A stretch of DNA of 64,000 nt from SXXZ01 sp041177965 (GCA_041177965.1 JBEGWF010000080.1:13787-77786), one strand, 5' to 3'. Counted from the stretch's first letter, positions 1 to 9,962 are shown. Made by a program: numbers and translations. Notes: a model not told the origin generated them from the letters alone.

Positions 1-2
1 GC

Positions 3-323
3 ATCTACGATCGCGGAGAGAACAAGGTGCACCTCTTCGAGCGGGTCGTCGGGGGCATGTACCGCGCACCGGTGAACGTCACCGGACTCGACGATCCCCT
101 GGTGCGCGAGAAGCTCGATCCGGACACCTACGCCTCGGTCCGCGAACAGATCGAGATGGTGGAACTGGCCGGCTCCCCGTTCGACCACGCCCAGGTCCTC
201 CACGGCAAGCTCACGCCGGTGTTCTTCGGATCCGGCGTGAACAACTTCGGCGTCCAGCTTCTGTTGGACCGTTTCCTCGAGTTCTCGGCTCCGCCCCGCG
301 GACGATCGGTTTCCCCCGTTTGA
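3..323 (+). pseudogene. prfC: Peptide chain release factor 3 (RF-3) fragment, lacking the C-terminal half
   Basis: The reading frame is open from the window edge and matches the end of the RF-3 GTPase domain: YDRGENKVHLFER, then KLTPVFFGSGVNNFGVQLLL, corresponding to about residues 175-270 of the roughly 530-residue family. RF-3 is a translational GTPase that recycles RF-1 and RF-2 from the ribosome. A normal RF-3 continues after the APPPR-like segment into domains II and III, but here the frame ends after 'APPRGRSVSPV' and a stop. No RF-3-like sequence is seen in any frame of the next 100 bases, where the C-terminal tail of the convergent dehydrogenase gene begins. The domain-II/III half is therefore missing, through deletion, rearrangement or misassembly. 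The N-terminal part lies outside the window. Family identity is clear; whether a G-domain-only product works is unknown. Confidence 0.7.
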
Positions 324-376
324 ACCCCTGCGGTTGAATCCCTTGGGGATTCCAACGAAGGAGTCGCCGATGGGCG

Positions 377-1375
377 TCACCCACGCCGGGACTTCGGGGC
401 CTTCGAAGACCGGGACTTCCCCTGACGTGCGTTTTCGGACCGGATCTTGCGGGCCGGCGCCGAACGCTTCGCCCCGGATGACTTCGATGCCTTGGGACCG
501 CGACCCGGGAAGGTGAGTTCGGCCACCCCGGATTTGTCGAGTTCGCCCAATCCGGCGGCGACCATCCGGCTGTACTGGCCGAGGGCGGCCAGGGCGAGGG
601 GAAGACGCAGGCCGGCCTTCTTGGCCAGTCGGATGGCGATGCCGGAATCCTTGGCGGCATGGGCGGCGCTGAAATAGCAGGCATGGTCGCGCTTCTGCAT
701 GTCCTCGCCGTCGGTCTGCAGCACCCGGGAATGGGCCCCGGTCTGCGAGAAGACCTCGCGGAGCATCCCCAGGTCGAGGCCCAGAGCCGCACCCAGCCCC
801 AGGCCCTCGGCGAGGCCGGCCGTGTTGATGTTCATCACCATGTTGACCAACGCCTTCACCTGGGCGGCGGTCCCGGCCGGTCCGATGTACCGACGCGATG
901 CCGACAATTTCTCGAGGATCGGCTCGGCCCGCTCGCAGGCGTCCTTCCGTCCACCCGTCATCAGATAGAGAGTGCCTTCGCGCGCCTGGGTGATGCTGGA
1001 GGCCATGCAGGCCTCCACGCTCTGGGCCCCGACCGCTTGGGCTCGCGATTCCACCAGCACATGCGTTGCCGGACTCAGGGTCGCGCAGTTGATGAACAGG
1101 CGCCCCGCCGCTCCCCGGAGCAGACTGTCGCCCTTCAGGGCGAACAGAGACTCCATGGCGGCGTCGTCGGTGACCACCGTGAGGATCACATCGGCCAGGG
1201 CCGTCACCTCGGAGAGGCGTGCAGGGGCTTCGCACCCGAGCTCGTCCGCGAGGGCACGGGCCTGTTTCCGCTGGAGGTCGTGCACGGCGGTGATCCGGAC
1301 TCCGCATTCCTTGAGGCGCCGGGCCATGTTGGCCCCCATGCGTCCGACTCCCACACAGGCGATTCTGTTGCTCAT
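377..1375 (-). CDS. Beta-hydroxyacid dehydrogenase family (3-hydroxyisobutyrate dehydrogenase-like)
   Basis: A 332-residue NAD(P)-dependent oxidoreductase. The N-terminal Rossmann motif VGVGRMGANMARRL is intact, and the family catalytic Lys/Asn lie in AAQVKALVNMVMN. The usual substrate loop DxPVSGG is changed to EACMASS, so the substrate is probably not 3-hydroxyisobutyrate; glyoxylate, succinic semialdehyde or another 2-/3-hydroxyacid are alternatives. The start at 1375 (MSNRIACVGVG) places the Rossmann motif near the N terminus as in the family; an upstream in-frame start would add 13 unrelated residues. The last 40 or so residues are a Lys/Arg/Ser-rich extension not found in ordinary members. 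The gene starts 35 bases after the stop of the tail-specific protease gene and is probably co-transcribed with it. Confidence 0.85.
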   Translation of the reverse strand: MSNRIACVGVGRMGANMARRLKECGVRITAVHDLQRKQARALADELGCEAPARLSEVTALADVILTVVTDDAAMESLFALKGDSLLRGAAGRLFINCATLSPATHVLVESRAQAVGAQSVEACMASSITQAREGTLYLMTGGRKDACERAEPILEKLSASRRYIGPAGTAAQVKALVNMVMNINTAGLAEGLGLGAALGLDLGMLREVFSQTGAHSRVLQTDGEDMQKRDHACYFSAAHAAKDSGIAIRLAKKAGLRLPLALAALGQYSRMVAAGLGELDKSGVAELTFPGRGPKASKSSGAKRSAPARKIRSENARQGKSRSSKAPKSRRG

Positions 1376-1410
1376 AGATCGATGATTCCCAAAAACTCCG
1401 TCGAACCCGC

Positions 1411-4062
1411 TCAACGGCCCTGCTGGACACCGGCGGTGACCCCGGTGGAGCCTGCCCGGGAAGCGGACAGCTCCAGAAGATCGAGGAGGACCCGCTCGGC
1501 CTCGCGAAGATTCACATCGGCGGCCACCCCCTCCTCCTCCTCGTCGGCGGCGTCCTCACCATTGGCCTCCCGCTGGCGACGACGCTCGGCGGCGGAGTCC
1601 TTCGAGGAGCCCGACTTGAGGGTCCGGGCATCCCGGGCGGTGGCCGCCACCACGGGCTTCGAGGCCTTGGGCTCCGGCAATCCCGGCTGGGAGGCGTTCT
1701 TGAGGTTGATCTCGTAGGTGAGGGGCTCGGACTCGTTCCTGCCCTTGATCTCGGCCTTCCGGAGCGCGGCCCGGTTACGGTCGGCGTCGAGTTCCTGACG
1801 CCGCTGCTTCTCGTTGAGCGACACCGTGCGATCGGCCAGCTGCTTCCTGTAGCGTTCGATGTCCTCGCCGATGTAGGCGTAGTCGCGGTCCTTGGACACC
1901 CGGTCGGCCGAACGCCGTTGCAATTCCGGAAGGGCCCGGGTCACTCGATCGAGCTTGTCGAACCGGACCGCGGGAATCGTGTTCCAGGGGAGGGCGTTGC
2001 TGAGGGCAGATTCGCCGATGTCGGCGAAATTGTTGATGCTCGGAAGCACCACGTCGGGCACCACTCCCTTGAGCTGGGTGGAGGATCCCGACGGCCGGAA
2101 GAACTTGCTGATGGTCACCTTCACCTGACCGGGCTTGCCGGCGCCCCGGTAGAAGGGTTCGAGGCTCTGGAGATTCTGGACCGTGCCCTTCCCGTGGGTG
2201 GAACTGTCGCCCACCACCACGGCGCGACCGTAATCCTGAAGGGCTCCCGCGAGGATCTCCGAGGCCGAGGCGCTGAGACGGCTGGTGAGGACCACCAACG
2301 GTCCGTCGTACAGAACGACGGAATCCTCGTCCTCGAGGATGCGCTGATGTCCGAGCGAGTTGACCACTTGGACCACGGGTCCGGTCTTGATGAAGAGACC
2401 GGTCAGGCTCACGCACTCCTCGAGGGACCCTCCGCCATTCCGGCGGAGGTCGAGCACCACGCCATCGACGTGTTCAGCCATGAGCTTCCGCAGCAATTTG
2501 GCGACGTCGGCCGTGGGGCTCTTGGTCGCACCGTTGCCGCCAATGGCGCCGCTGTAGAAGGCGGGCAGGTCGATGATCCCGATCCGGTTGGTCTTGCCGG
2601 CCCCGTTCGGCAGCAGCACCAGCTTGGCCTTGGCCTCCTGCTCCTCGAGGGGGATGGTGTCACGCACGATGGTGATCGTCTTGCGGGTGCTCAGGTCGGA
2701 CCCGGAAGGGATGTAGGTGAGGGTGACCTTCGAGCCCTTGGGCCCCCGGATCTGCTCCACCACCTTCTGGAGCTTCTCGTCGATCACGTCGACCGGCGGT
2801 TGACGGTCCTGGGCCACGGCCACGATCTTGTCGCCGGCCTTGAGACTCTTGCTCTTCTCGGCCGGGCTTCCGGGCTTGATCTCGGTGATGGTGGCATAGC
2901 CGTCCTCGCTCGTGAGCACGGCCCCGATGCCCACGAACGACAGGGTCATCGACATGCTGAATGCCTCCTCCTCGCGGGGGCCGAAATAGTTGGTGTGCGG
3001 GTCGTAGGAATGGGCCAGCGCGTCGAGGTACCATTGCAGCACCTCCTTTGGCTCGAACTGCTTCAGATTGCGCATCACTCGGTTGTAGCGGCGGGTGAGC
3101 GTCTTGAGGATCTCCTCGTGCCGATCACCCTGGAGGTTGGCCTCGAAGTAATTCCGAAGGTCGGCCGGTCCCTTGAACTTCCCCGACTCGGCCATCTTGG
3201 CCACGAGGGTCGACCGGTTGGTGGTCAGGTGGGAATGCAGTCGGTCCTCCAGACCGGTCAGGTACAGGTCGGCCACCTTCTTGCCTCCCGCGAGGATGGG
3301 CCGGGTCGCGGGCTTGGCTTGCTTGGCCGGCTTGGCCGAGGGTGTCGCCGGGGCCGCGTTGGTGACTCCGCCACCGTCGGACTCCGGTTCGGGCGGGGTC
3401 GTCATCTGGGTCCAGACGTTGGTCGCCAGAGTGGTGAAATCGCGATTGAGCTTCTCGGACAGGTATTCGAAGCGCAGTCGGTCCTTCCAGATCGCCTGCA
3501 GCTCCGACAGATCCTTGGGCCTGGGTGAATCCTTCCGGTTCAGGAGCATGCGGTCGTCGGCGTCGAAACCGAACTTCTCGGTCTTCAGGATGCCTTGGAC
3601 GAGGGCGTATTGCTGATCGATGCGCTGCAGGTAGCGGTTGAAGATCTCATAGGCGGGGCGGGTGTCGCCCCGGCGGAGGGTCAGGTCGTCGAGGAGGTGG
3701 CGATAGGCTGCGAATTCCTCGTAGTCGGACTGGGTGAAATACATCCGCTGCGGATCCAACGACTCGAGATACCGCTCGAAGAAACGCTCCGAAACGCGGT
3801 CGTCGAACTCACGACGCAGGAAATGGGACCGTTCGATCATCCGGGCCGCGAGGCGGGCGATCTCGCCGGAGGATTCCTCGGGGGCCAGTGTCTTCGGGTC
3901 GGTGAATTTGGACGGTAGCACCCCGCTGTCCGGCGTGGCGGCGTGGAGGGCCGCGGCGGAGTTCGTCGCCGGTCCGGCACCGGTCGACGGGGTCGATTCC
4001 TTGGCCAGACCGCCGACCTGCAGCCAGAGGCAACCCAGGATGAGCAACACCCATTGATTCAT
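1411..4062 (-). CDS. prc: Carboxy-terminal processing (tail-specific) protease, S41 family
   Basis: An 883-residue periplasmic serine protease that degrades or trims proteins through their C termini, in some bacteria including lipoproteins and cell-wall hydrolases. The N-terminal signal segment starts at MNQWVLLILGCLWLQVGG, which supports the start at 4062 rather than the upstream in-frame start. A helical tail-specific-protease N domain (LDPQRMYFTQSDYEEF) is followed by a PDZ domain at about 370-465 and the S41 core. The core shows the serine in SASASEILAG (near residue 600) and the lysine in HGKGTVQ. The C-terminal region resembles the Prc extension (DUF3340). The protein is longer than E. 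coli Prc (682 residues) because of a Pro/Ala/Lys-rich linker and a charged C-terminal tail. Upstream, TTGGCA and ATACTG spaced 18 bases could be the promoter. Confidence 0.93.
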   Translation of the reverse strand: MNQWVLLILGCLWLQVGGLAKESTPSTGAGPATNSAAALHAATPDSGVLPSKFTDPKTLAPEESSGEIARLAARMIERSHFLRREFDDRVSERFFERYLESLDPQRMYFTQSDYEEFAAYRHLLDDLTLRRGDTRPAYEIFNRYLQRIDQQYALVQGILKTEKFGFDADDRMLLNRKDSPRPKDLSELQAIWKDRLRFEYLSEKLNRDFTTLATNVWTQMTTPPEPESDGGGVTNAAPATPSAKPAKQAKPATRPILAGGKKVADLYLTGLEDRLHSHLTTNRSTLVAKMAESGKFKGPADLRNYFEANLQGDRHEEILKTLTRRYNRVMRNLKQFEPKEVLQWYLDALAHSYDPHTNYFGPREEEAFSMSMTLSFVGIGAVLTSEDGYATITEIKPGSPAEKSKSLKAGDKIVAVAQDRQPPVDVIDEKLQKVVEQIRGPKGSKVTLTYIPSGSDLSTRKTITIVRDTIPLEEQEAKAKLVLLPNGAGKTNRIGIIDLPAFYSGAIGGNGATKSPTADVAKLLRKLMAEHVDGVVLDLRRNGGGSLEECVSLTGLFIKTGPVVQVVNSLGHQRILEDEDSVVLYDGPLVVLTSRLSASASEILAGALQDYGRAVVVGDSSTHGKGTVQNLQSLEPFYRGAGKPGQVKVTISKFFRPSGSSTQLKGVVPDVVLPSINNFADIGESALSNALPWNTIPAVRFDKLDRVTRALPELQRRSADRVSKDRDYAYIGEDIERYRKQLADRTVSLNEKQRRQELDADRNRAALRKAEIKGRNESEPLTYEINLKNASQPGLPEPKASKPVVAATARDARTLKSGSSKDSAAERRRQREANGEDAADEEEEGVAADVNLREAERVLLDLLELSASRAGSTGVTAGVQQGR

Positions 4063-4162
4063 TGGGATCAGTATGGTTTGCGACCGGAGCTTTGCCAACC
4101 CCAGTTCCGGAGAGGACCCGGGCGTTGCTCCCGTGCTTCGGACCGCCAAAGGGCCCGTTCGT

Positions 4163-5413
4163 TCAATCCGACCGCTTGGAAACCGCCCCGGCGCCCCCGG
4201 CCGACGCGCCGGGAGGTCTCCAGACGTAGCGGAACATGAGGACCCGAAGGGCCGCCGTGAGCGGGATGGCCAGGATGCCTCCCAGAAGGCCTCCCAGCAG
4301 CGTGGTGCCGACCATGACCGAGATGATGATGCTCAGAGGGTGCAGGCCGACACGGTCACCCATGATCTTCGGAGATATGACCAACCCCTCGAGCGTCTGC
4401 ACCACGGCGAACACCGCGAGCACCTCGGCAGGGAGGATCCAACTCCCGGAACTGGCGAAACCCACCAGCAGCGCGGCGACGCAGGTCGTGATGGCCCCCA
4501 GGAACGGGATCATGGTGAGCACCGTCGCCATCAGCCCGATGATGAAGGCGTAGGGCAGCCCGATGATCAGGAAGCCCAGCGTGTAGAGGACCCCATCGCA
4601 CATGGCCACCAGCAACTGGCTGCGGAAGAAGACGATCAGATAGTCGTTGATGGACCTCAGGATGAACACCAACTCGTCCTTGAACTCCGAATTGCGCACG
4701 GGCAGGTAGTCGGTCCACTCCCTCTCGATGCCCCGCTTTTCGAGCAGGAAGTAGAAGGCGTACACCGGGACGAGGAACAGCCCGGCCAGGATGCCCAACC
4801 CACCGCTCACCCTGCCCAACTGCTCGAGGAACCAGGCACCGCCGGCCGGCAGGAGATTCACCACCCAGTTCGAGGCCGATTTCAGCGACAGCAACGCCGT
4901 GGATTCTTTGGCAGCCGGTTGGGCCGGATCCGGAGAGACCGGATCGACGGTTCCGGTCGATGCGCCGCCGGCGGGGTGGGCACCCCGCAATTCGAGGAGC
5001 TTGCGCACCACCACCGGGGGATTGGTCGTCCATGACTCCATCTCACGCTGGAAGTTCCGGGAGTAGTGCGGAACCCGCTCGGCGAACTGGCGGGTCTCGC
5101 GGAAGACCTGGGGCACCACGCTGGCGAGGAGTCCGGCGACCAGCACCAGGGCGGAGAGGAAGACCAGCGTGATGGCCCGGGCCCGCGGCACGCCCCGCCC
5201 CTCGATGAAATCCACCACCGGATCCAGCAGGTAGGCCAGCACTCCGGCCAAAGCCAGCGGCCACAGCACGGGAGACAGGACGCCCAACACCTGTCCGATG
5301 CCCCAGACGGCCCCGGCGATCAACGACAACATCACCGCGATGGCCAATGCGGTGAGCGTCCACCACAGGATGCGGACCTGGGTCGGATGCGGCGGCGGCG
5401 AGGAAGGTGTCAC
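4163..5413 (-). CDS. AI-2E family transporter (PerM-like permease)
   Basis: A 416-residue polytopic membrane protein of the AI-2E/PerM family. There are two hydrophobic helices near residues 15-65 and another near 75-100, then a soluble loop. The C-terminal block of helices contains the family-typical segment with LPYAFIIGLMATVLTMIPFLG and a later VGLHPLSIIISVMVG. Members include the proposed autoinducer-2 exporter TqsA and Na+/H+ antiporters, so the substrate cannot be assigned. It starts 9 bases after the proC stop and is probably translated from the same mRNA. The variable loop at about 145-185 is rich in Pro, Ala and Thr. Confidence 0.9.
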   Translation of the reverse strand: MTPSSPPPHPTQVRILWWTLTALAIAVMLSLIAGAVWGIGQVLGVLSPVLWPLALAGVLAYLLDPVVDFIEGRGVPRARAITLVFLSALVLVAGLLASVVPQVFRETRQFAERVPHYSRNFQREMESWTTNPPVVVRKLLELRGAHPAGGASTGTVDPVSPDPAQPAAKESTALLSLKSASNWVVNLLPAGGAWFLEQLGRVSGGLGILAGLFLVPVYAFYFLLEKRGIEREWTDYLPVRNSEFKDELVFILRSINDYLIVFFRSQLLVAMCDGVLYTLGFLIIGLPYAFIIGLMATVLTMIPFLGAITTCVAALLVGFASSGSWILPAEVLAVFAVVQTLEGLVISPKIMGDRVGLHPLSIIISVMVGTTLLGGLLGGILAIPLTAALRVLMFRYVWRPPGASAGGAGAVSKRSD

Positions 5414-5422
5414 AGGCGCTCT

Positions 5423-6232
5423 TCAGGACAGGGACTTGGACTTGTCGGCCGCGGCCCGGACGGCGCCGATCAATGCCGCCCGCACCCCGCCCTTCTCCAA
5501 CGCGTGGATGGCCTCGATGGTGGTTCCACCGGGACTGCACACGGCATCCTTGAGGGCTCCGGGGTGTTGGCCCGTCTCGAGGACCATCTTGGCGGCCCCC
5601 AGGAGCGTCTGAGCGGCCAACCGTTGCGCGATGTCGCGCGGCAGGCCCGCGGCCACTCCGCCGTCGGCCAGCGCCTCGATCATCAGAAATCCGTAGGCGG
5701 GACCGCTGCCGCTGACACCTGTGACCGCATCGAGCAGTTTCTCCTTCACCTCCAATGCCAGTCCGACCGAGCCGAGGATCCGCTGGACCAACTCGGCGTC
5801 GGCACGCGTGGCCGCGGACCCGAGGGCATAGGCCGAGGCGCTGGCACCGACGAGGGCCGGTGTGTTGGGCATGACCCGCACGATGCGGAGACCGGACGGT
5901 CCTGCCGCCTCCATGCGGGCCAGGGTCACCCCCGCCGCGATGCTCACCACGAGGTGGCGTCCGGCGTGCCATGCGGCGGAACACTCGCCGAGAAGTCCGA
6001 CGACCTGGTCGGGTTTCACGGACAGCACCACGAGGTCGGAACCCGAAACCACATCGGCATTGCGATCGGTCACGGGCGCGCCGGTCGCCCGCGCGAAGGC
6101 CTCCCTTGCGGCCGGGATCGGATCGCTCGCCAGGACGTCCTGGGCGCGGACCACGCCGGCCTCGATCACCCCCCGAGCGAGGGCCGTGGCCATCTTGCCC
6201 GCGCCCAGGAAACCGATGGAGATTCGATTCAT
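5423..6232 (-). CDS. proC: Pyrroline-5-carboxylate reductase
   Basis: A 269-residue NAD(P)H-dependent enzyme catalysing the last step of proline synthesis, from 1-pyrroline-5-carboxylate to L-proline, in the cytoplasm. The N-terminal dinucleotide-binding motif GFLGAGKMATALARG, the central VMPNTPALVG and the C-terminal signature GSGPAYGFLMIEALADGGV followed by CSPGGTTIEAIHALE are all present, and the length is normal for ProC. It is the first gene of a probable two-gene unit with the AI-2E-type permease. The ATG at 6232 places the Rossmann motif at the N terminus as expected. Confidence 0.95.
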   Translation of the reverse strand: MNRISIGFLGAGKMATALARGVIEAGVVRAQDVLASDPIPAAREAFARATGAPVTDRNADVVSGSDLVVLSVKPDQVVGLLGECSAAWHAGRHLVVSIAAGVTLARMEAAGPSGLRIVRVMPNTPALVGASASAYALGSAATRADAELVQRILGSVGLALEVKEKLLDAVTGVSGSGPAYGFLMIEALADGGVAAGLPRDIAQRLAAQTLLGAAKMVLETGQHPGALKDAVCSPGGTTIEAIHALEKGGVRAALIGAVRAAADKSKSLS

Positions 6233-6302
6233 GACGGAGCGTTCCTAGCAGCCGCCGCCCCGGGGGGACATCGGAAAAACCACCCCGGTTCTCCACTGCC
6301 CG

Positions 6303-7079
<777 letters not shown>

Positions 7080-7185
7080 GCGTGGAAACTGGGGCTTGCC
7101 GCGCCGCAACGGAAGCCCCAAGCACCGCACGGAGCGGATCGACCGGATCGGAGCGGACGGAATGGCCCCGGCCGGGGTGGTGCTC

Positions 7186-9006
7186 CTACCGGGCGGCCGT
7201 CACCGGTTTGAGCCAGACCGCCGGATCGGTATCCCCGCGGATCCAATCGACGATCATGCCGATCTCCCGCTCCGACAGCCGGCCATCCTTGAGGTAGGAG
7301 GGCATCCGGTCGTTGCGCGAGCCATAGAAGTCGGCGTGGGTCGGGTCGGAGATCAACCGGACCATCCAATCCCTGGAACCCCAACCGGTGAGCGTGGGCG
7401 CGGTCGCATCCTCGTCGGCCTTGCGGAACGCGTGGCAATCGGTGCATCCGAAGGAGGTGGTCACCGCCACCCGCCCCGCCTCGATCAGCGGCTTCCGCGC
7501 CGCCGCCGCGGCCCGGTTCACCGGCAGATCCGCCTCGGCCACCACCGCCTCGATCAGCGATTCCAGCGCGCCGGGATGCTTCGCTTCCAGCTTGGGCAGC
7601 TTCTCCTGGACATAGCGGACCATCTTGCCCGTCCGGAACTTCGTCCCGCCGTAGTAGGCGAGATTCGTCACCCGGCTCGGCGTCAGGAGTCCGCGGAGCC
7701 AAGCCGCCGATCCGAAGTCCTTGAGGTCGGGAGCACTCGCGGGCTCCGACGACACCAACCCCTGCCCGTCGTGGCCGCCATAGCGATGGCAGGAGGCGCA
7801 GTGCTGGGAGAAGAGCCGAGGCCCGACGATGGCCGGGTCTTGCTTCAGGAGCGCCGCGGCGCCCTCCCGCGGAATCCCGCCGGCGCTCTTGATCAGCATC
7901 ACCACCCGGTCGGCCTCGGTCCGGGCCTGGGCGACGGCGGCCTGAAAGCCCGGATTCGACGCATCACTGCGCATGGATTTGACCGTCAGCAGGGCCGCTC
8001 CCAGAAGCAGCACCGAGAGGAATCCGAGGTTGAATCGATGCCCCAGTCGCCAGCCGGCGATGAAGGGCATGGCTGCCAACACGCCCATGACGGCCCCGGG
8101 GATGAGGATGGCCCCGACCAGTTCACCGTGATGACCGAACCACTGCGTCAGGAAATCCAATTTCAGGAACTCGAAAAGGAACAGGAAGTACCACTCCGGA
8201 CGGGCGGCGTTGAAAGGCTGCGTCGGATCGGCCGGAGCATGCAATTCGGCCCCGTGATGCCGAAGGGTCAGGTACACCACCGTCACGAGCACCGCCATGC
8301 AGGCGATGCCGTCCATGAGCACCTGATCGGGCCAGAAATTCGCGTCGGGCTTCCGATAGGGCTGCTTGGCCGTGATGCCGTGCCTGCGGAACAGGGCCAC
8401 ATGGGCGGCGATCGCGGCGATCATCAACCCGGGCAGCACCCCGGCATGGAGGGCGAAGAACCGGGTCAGGGTGTGGTGGCCGTAATCGGAACCGCCCACC
8501 ACCAGTTTCTGGAGGGCCGGTCCCACCCCCGGAACGATGCCCACCAGACTCGTGGCGACCTTGGTGGCCCCGAAGCCCTTCTGGTCCCAGGGAAGCAGAT
8601 AGCCGGTGAGGCCCAGGCCCAGGGTGATCATCAGCAGCACCACGCCGAACCAGTAGTTGACCTCGCGCGGCGCCTTGTAGGCCCCGTCGATGATGACCTG
8701 CAGGAGGTGCAGGACCAGCAGCACATGCATGGCCTGGGCCACGAAATGGTGCAACCCGCGCAGGAACCAGCCGCCCGTCATCTCGTGTTGGATGTAGTAG
8801 ACGCTCTCCCAGGCCGAGTTCGCGCTCGGGCTGTAGGCCATCCAGAGGAACAGCCCGGTCAGGATCTGGACGAAGAAGCAGAAGCTCAGCGTGCTGCCCC
8901 ACACATAACGCCACCGCGCTCCACCGGGGATCCGCTCGAAGAGCACCTCGTGCAGCAACCCCTGCATCCCGGTCCGTTGATCGATCCAATCGATGACTCT
9001 CTTCAT
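7186..9006 (-). CDS. Cytochrome b of a bc-type complex fused to two C-terminal cytochrome c sites
   Basis: A 606-residue quinol-oxidising membrane subunit. The cytochrome b part (about residues 1-390) shows paired haem-ligand histidines (LHHFVAQAMHVLLVLHL and a second set in HHTLTRFFALHAG) and the Qo-site PEWY motif in AARPEWYFLFLFEF. The C-terminal part adds two haem-c sites, CASCH and CTDCH, replacing a separate cytochrome c1. The chain should pass electrons from quinol through the b haems and Rieske centre to the covalent c haems on the periplasmic side. The start at 9006 overlaps the stop of the Rieske gene by four bases (ATGA), so the two are co-translated. No separate c1 gene is nearby. 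Such b-c fusions occur in several phyla; the di-haem tail is what is notable here. Confidence 0.9.
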   Translation of the reverse strand: MKRVIDWIDQRTGMQGLLHEVLFERIPGGARWRYVWGSTLSFCFFVQILTGLFLWMAYSPSANSAWESVYYIQHEMTGGWFLRGLHHFVAQAMHVLLVLHLLQVIIDGAYKAPREVNYWFGVVLLMITLGLGLTGYLLPWDQKGFGATKVATSLVGIVPGVGPALQKLVVGGSDYGHHTLTRFFALHAGVLPGLMIAAIAAHVALFRRHGITAKQPYRKPDANFWPDQVLMDGIACMAVLVTVVYLTLRHHGAELHAPADPTQPFNAARPEWYFLFLFEFLKLDFLTQWFGHHGELVGAILIPGAVMGVLAAMPFIAGWRLGHRFNLGFLSVLLLGAALLTVKSMRSDASNPGFQAAVAQARTEADRVVMLIKSAGGIPREGAAALLKQDPAIVGPRLFSQHCASCHRYGGHDGQGLVSSEPASAPDLKDFGSAAWLRGLLTPSRVTNLAYYGGTKFRTGKMVRYVQEKLPKLEAKHPGALESLIEAVVAEADLPVNRAAAAARKPLIEAGRVAVTTSFGCTDCHAFRKADEDATAPTLTGWGSRDWMVRLISDPTHADFYGSRNDRMPSYLKDGRLSEREIGMIVDWIRGDTDPAVWLKPVTAAR

Positions 9007-9548
9007 GCGAGGGCGACCTTTGCCGGGATTCCCGGACGGAAATTCTGGAACCGGAGCCAGACCTTCTGGCCCCGGATTTCGACCCCGAGCGTGTCCATGG
9101 CTCGGGGGCTCGGAGACCGGGGATCGTTGATCGAGCCATCCACGGCGAACGTGCTGTCGTGGCAGGGGCAGAAGAAGGCCTTGCGGTCGGTCTGGTAGTC
9201 GATGAAGCAACCCGCGTGGGGGCAGACCGAATGCAGCGCCACGATGTCGGTCGACGCGGTCCGTCGCAGATACACCACGCCCACGGGCACGGCGGCATCG
9301 CGGGTCCACGCGTCCGAACGCCCGCTGACCACCGTGACCCGCACCGGAGTCCCGTCGGACGGCACGCTCGCGACATCGGCCACCTCGATCCAGTCGGCGC
9401 CGCCGCCGGCGCGGGACAACGGGTCGAGCCAAGCCACCAGTCCGGCTGCCAATGGAACCCCGGCACAGCAGGCTCCGACAGCGCCGGCCGCCGCCTCGGT
9501 CAAGAACCGGCGACGGGGTCTCGGCGTCGAATCAGGGGATGCATTCAT
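9003..9548 (-). CDS. Rieske [2Fe-2S] iron-sulfur protein of the bc complex
   Basis: A 181-residue Rieske subunit. The cluster-binding boxes are CPHAGC and CPCHDS, with two Cys and two His ligands. The N terminus has a twin-arginine-like RRRFLTEAAAG followed by a hydrophobic segment, consistent with Tat-dependent insertion and an uncleaved anchor. The start at 9548 (MNASPDS) puts this signal near the N terminus; nine further in-frame residues upstream look non-coding. It is the first gene of the Rieske-cytochrome b pair. The 600-base region upstream is shared with the oppositely transcribed cobalamin-riboswitch operon, so its promoter lies there. Confidence 0.92.
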   Translation of the reverse strand: MNASPDSTPRPRRRFLTEAAAGAVGACCAGVPLAAGLVAWLDPLSRAGGGADWIEVADVASVPSDGTPVRVTVVSGRSDAWTRDAAVPVGVVYLRRTASTDIVALHSVCPHAGCFIDYQTDRKAFFCPCHDSTFAVDGSINDPRSPSPRAMDTLGVEIRGQKVWLRFQNFRPGIPAKVALA

Positions 9549-9739
9549 GGGAAAACCCGCCATCCATCGGTCCACGACGCGGGCGGCGGCGGACGATGCC
9601 CCGGGGTCGGATTTTTTCCAGCCTGAAGACTGGTATTTTTTTGCAGGCCCAGAGTTTTGAACCTTGATTCGCCCGAGCCTTTGGAGTCTCTAGCACGCAG
9701 TTCTTTGACGGGGGCCTTCCTTTGGAAGGTCCCACATCA

Positions 9740-9905
9740 AAACATCGTTGGAAGTGCGGGAACGCCGTGGGAATCGGCGACGGTTGCGCCACTGTATCAG
9801 GCAACAGACCCCCTGGTCGTACACGACAGCCACTGGACGAAGGTCCGGGAAGGCGGGGGCGAGGTTCGAAGCCTGGAGTCAGGATATCGCGCCAGCGATG
9901 CTCGT
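9740..9905 (+). promoter_or_regulatory. Cobalamin (B12) riboswitch
   Basis: The conserved blocks of the cobalamin aptamer occur in order on the plus strand: GTGCGGGAA and GTGGGAATCGGCGACGG, the GCGCCACTGT block at 9786-9795, CCACTGG with TCCGGGAAGGCGGGGGCGAG, and the B12-box-like GAAGCCTGGAGTCAGGATA at 9868-9886. The spacing is as in described B12 riboswitches. The first plus-strand gene downstream is the PEP-CTERM protein at 10154, so the element should lower expression of that four-gene operon when cobalamin is plentiful. Family identity rests on visual match to the conserved core; a covariance-model search was not possible. The 600-base gap 9549-10153 holds this element, a hairpin at 9963-9986 and an A/T-rich tract at 9611-9642. 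Confidence 0.85.
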
Positions 9906-9962
9906 CGGGTTCCGGCCTCGCGCTGGAACCACTTCGCCGCGAAGCGAAGGATGAGGCCAGTC

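Noticed and set aside
9611..9642. A T-rich inverted repeat (CCAG...CTGG followed by TATTTTTTT) as a terminator
   Set aside because: The stem is only four base pairs, and no plus-strand gene ends upstream. It is more likely an A/T-rich promoter-region tract.
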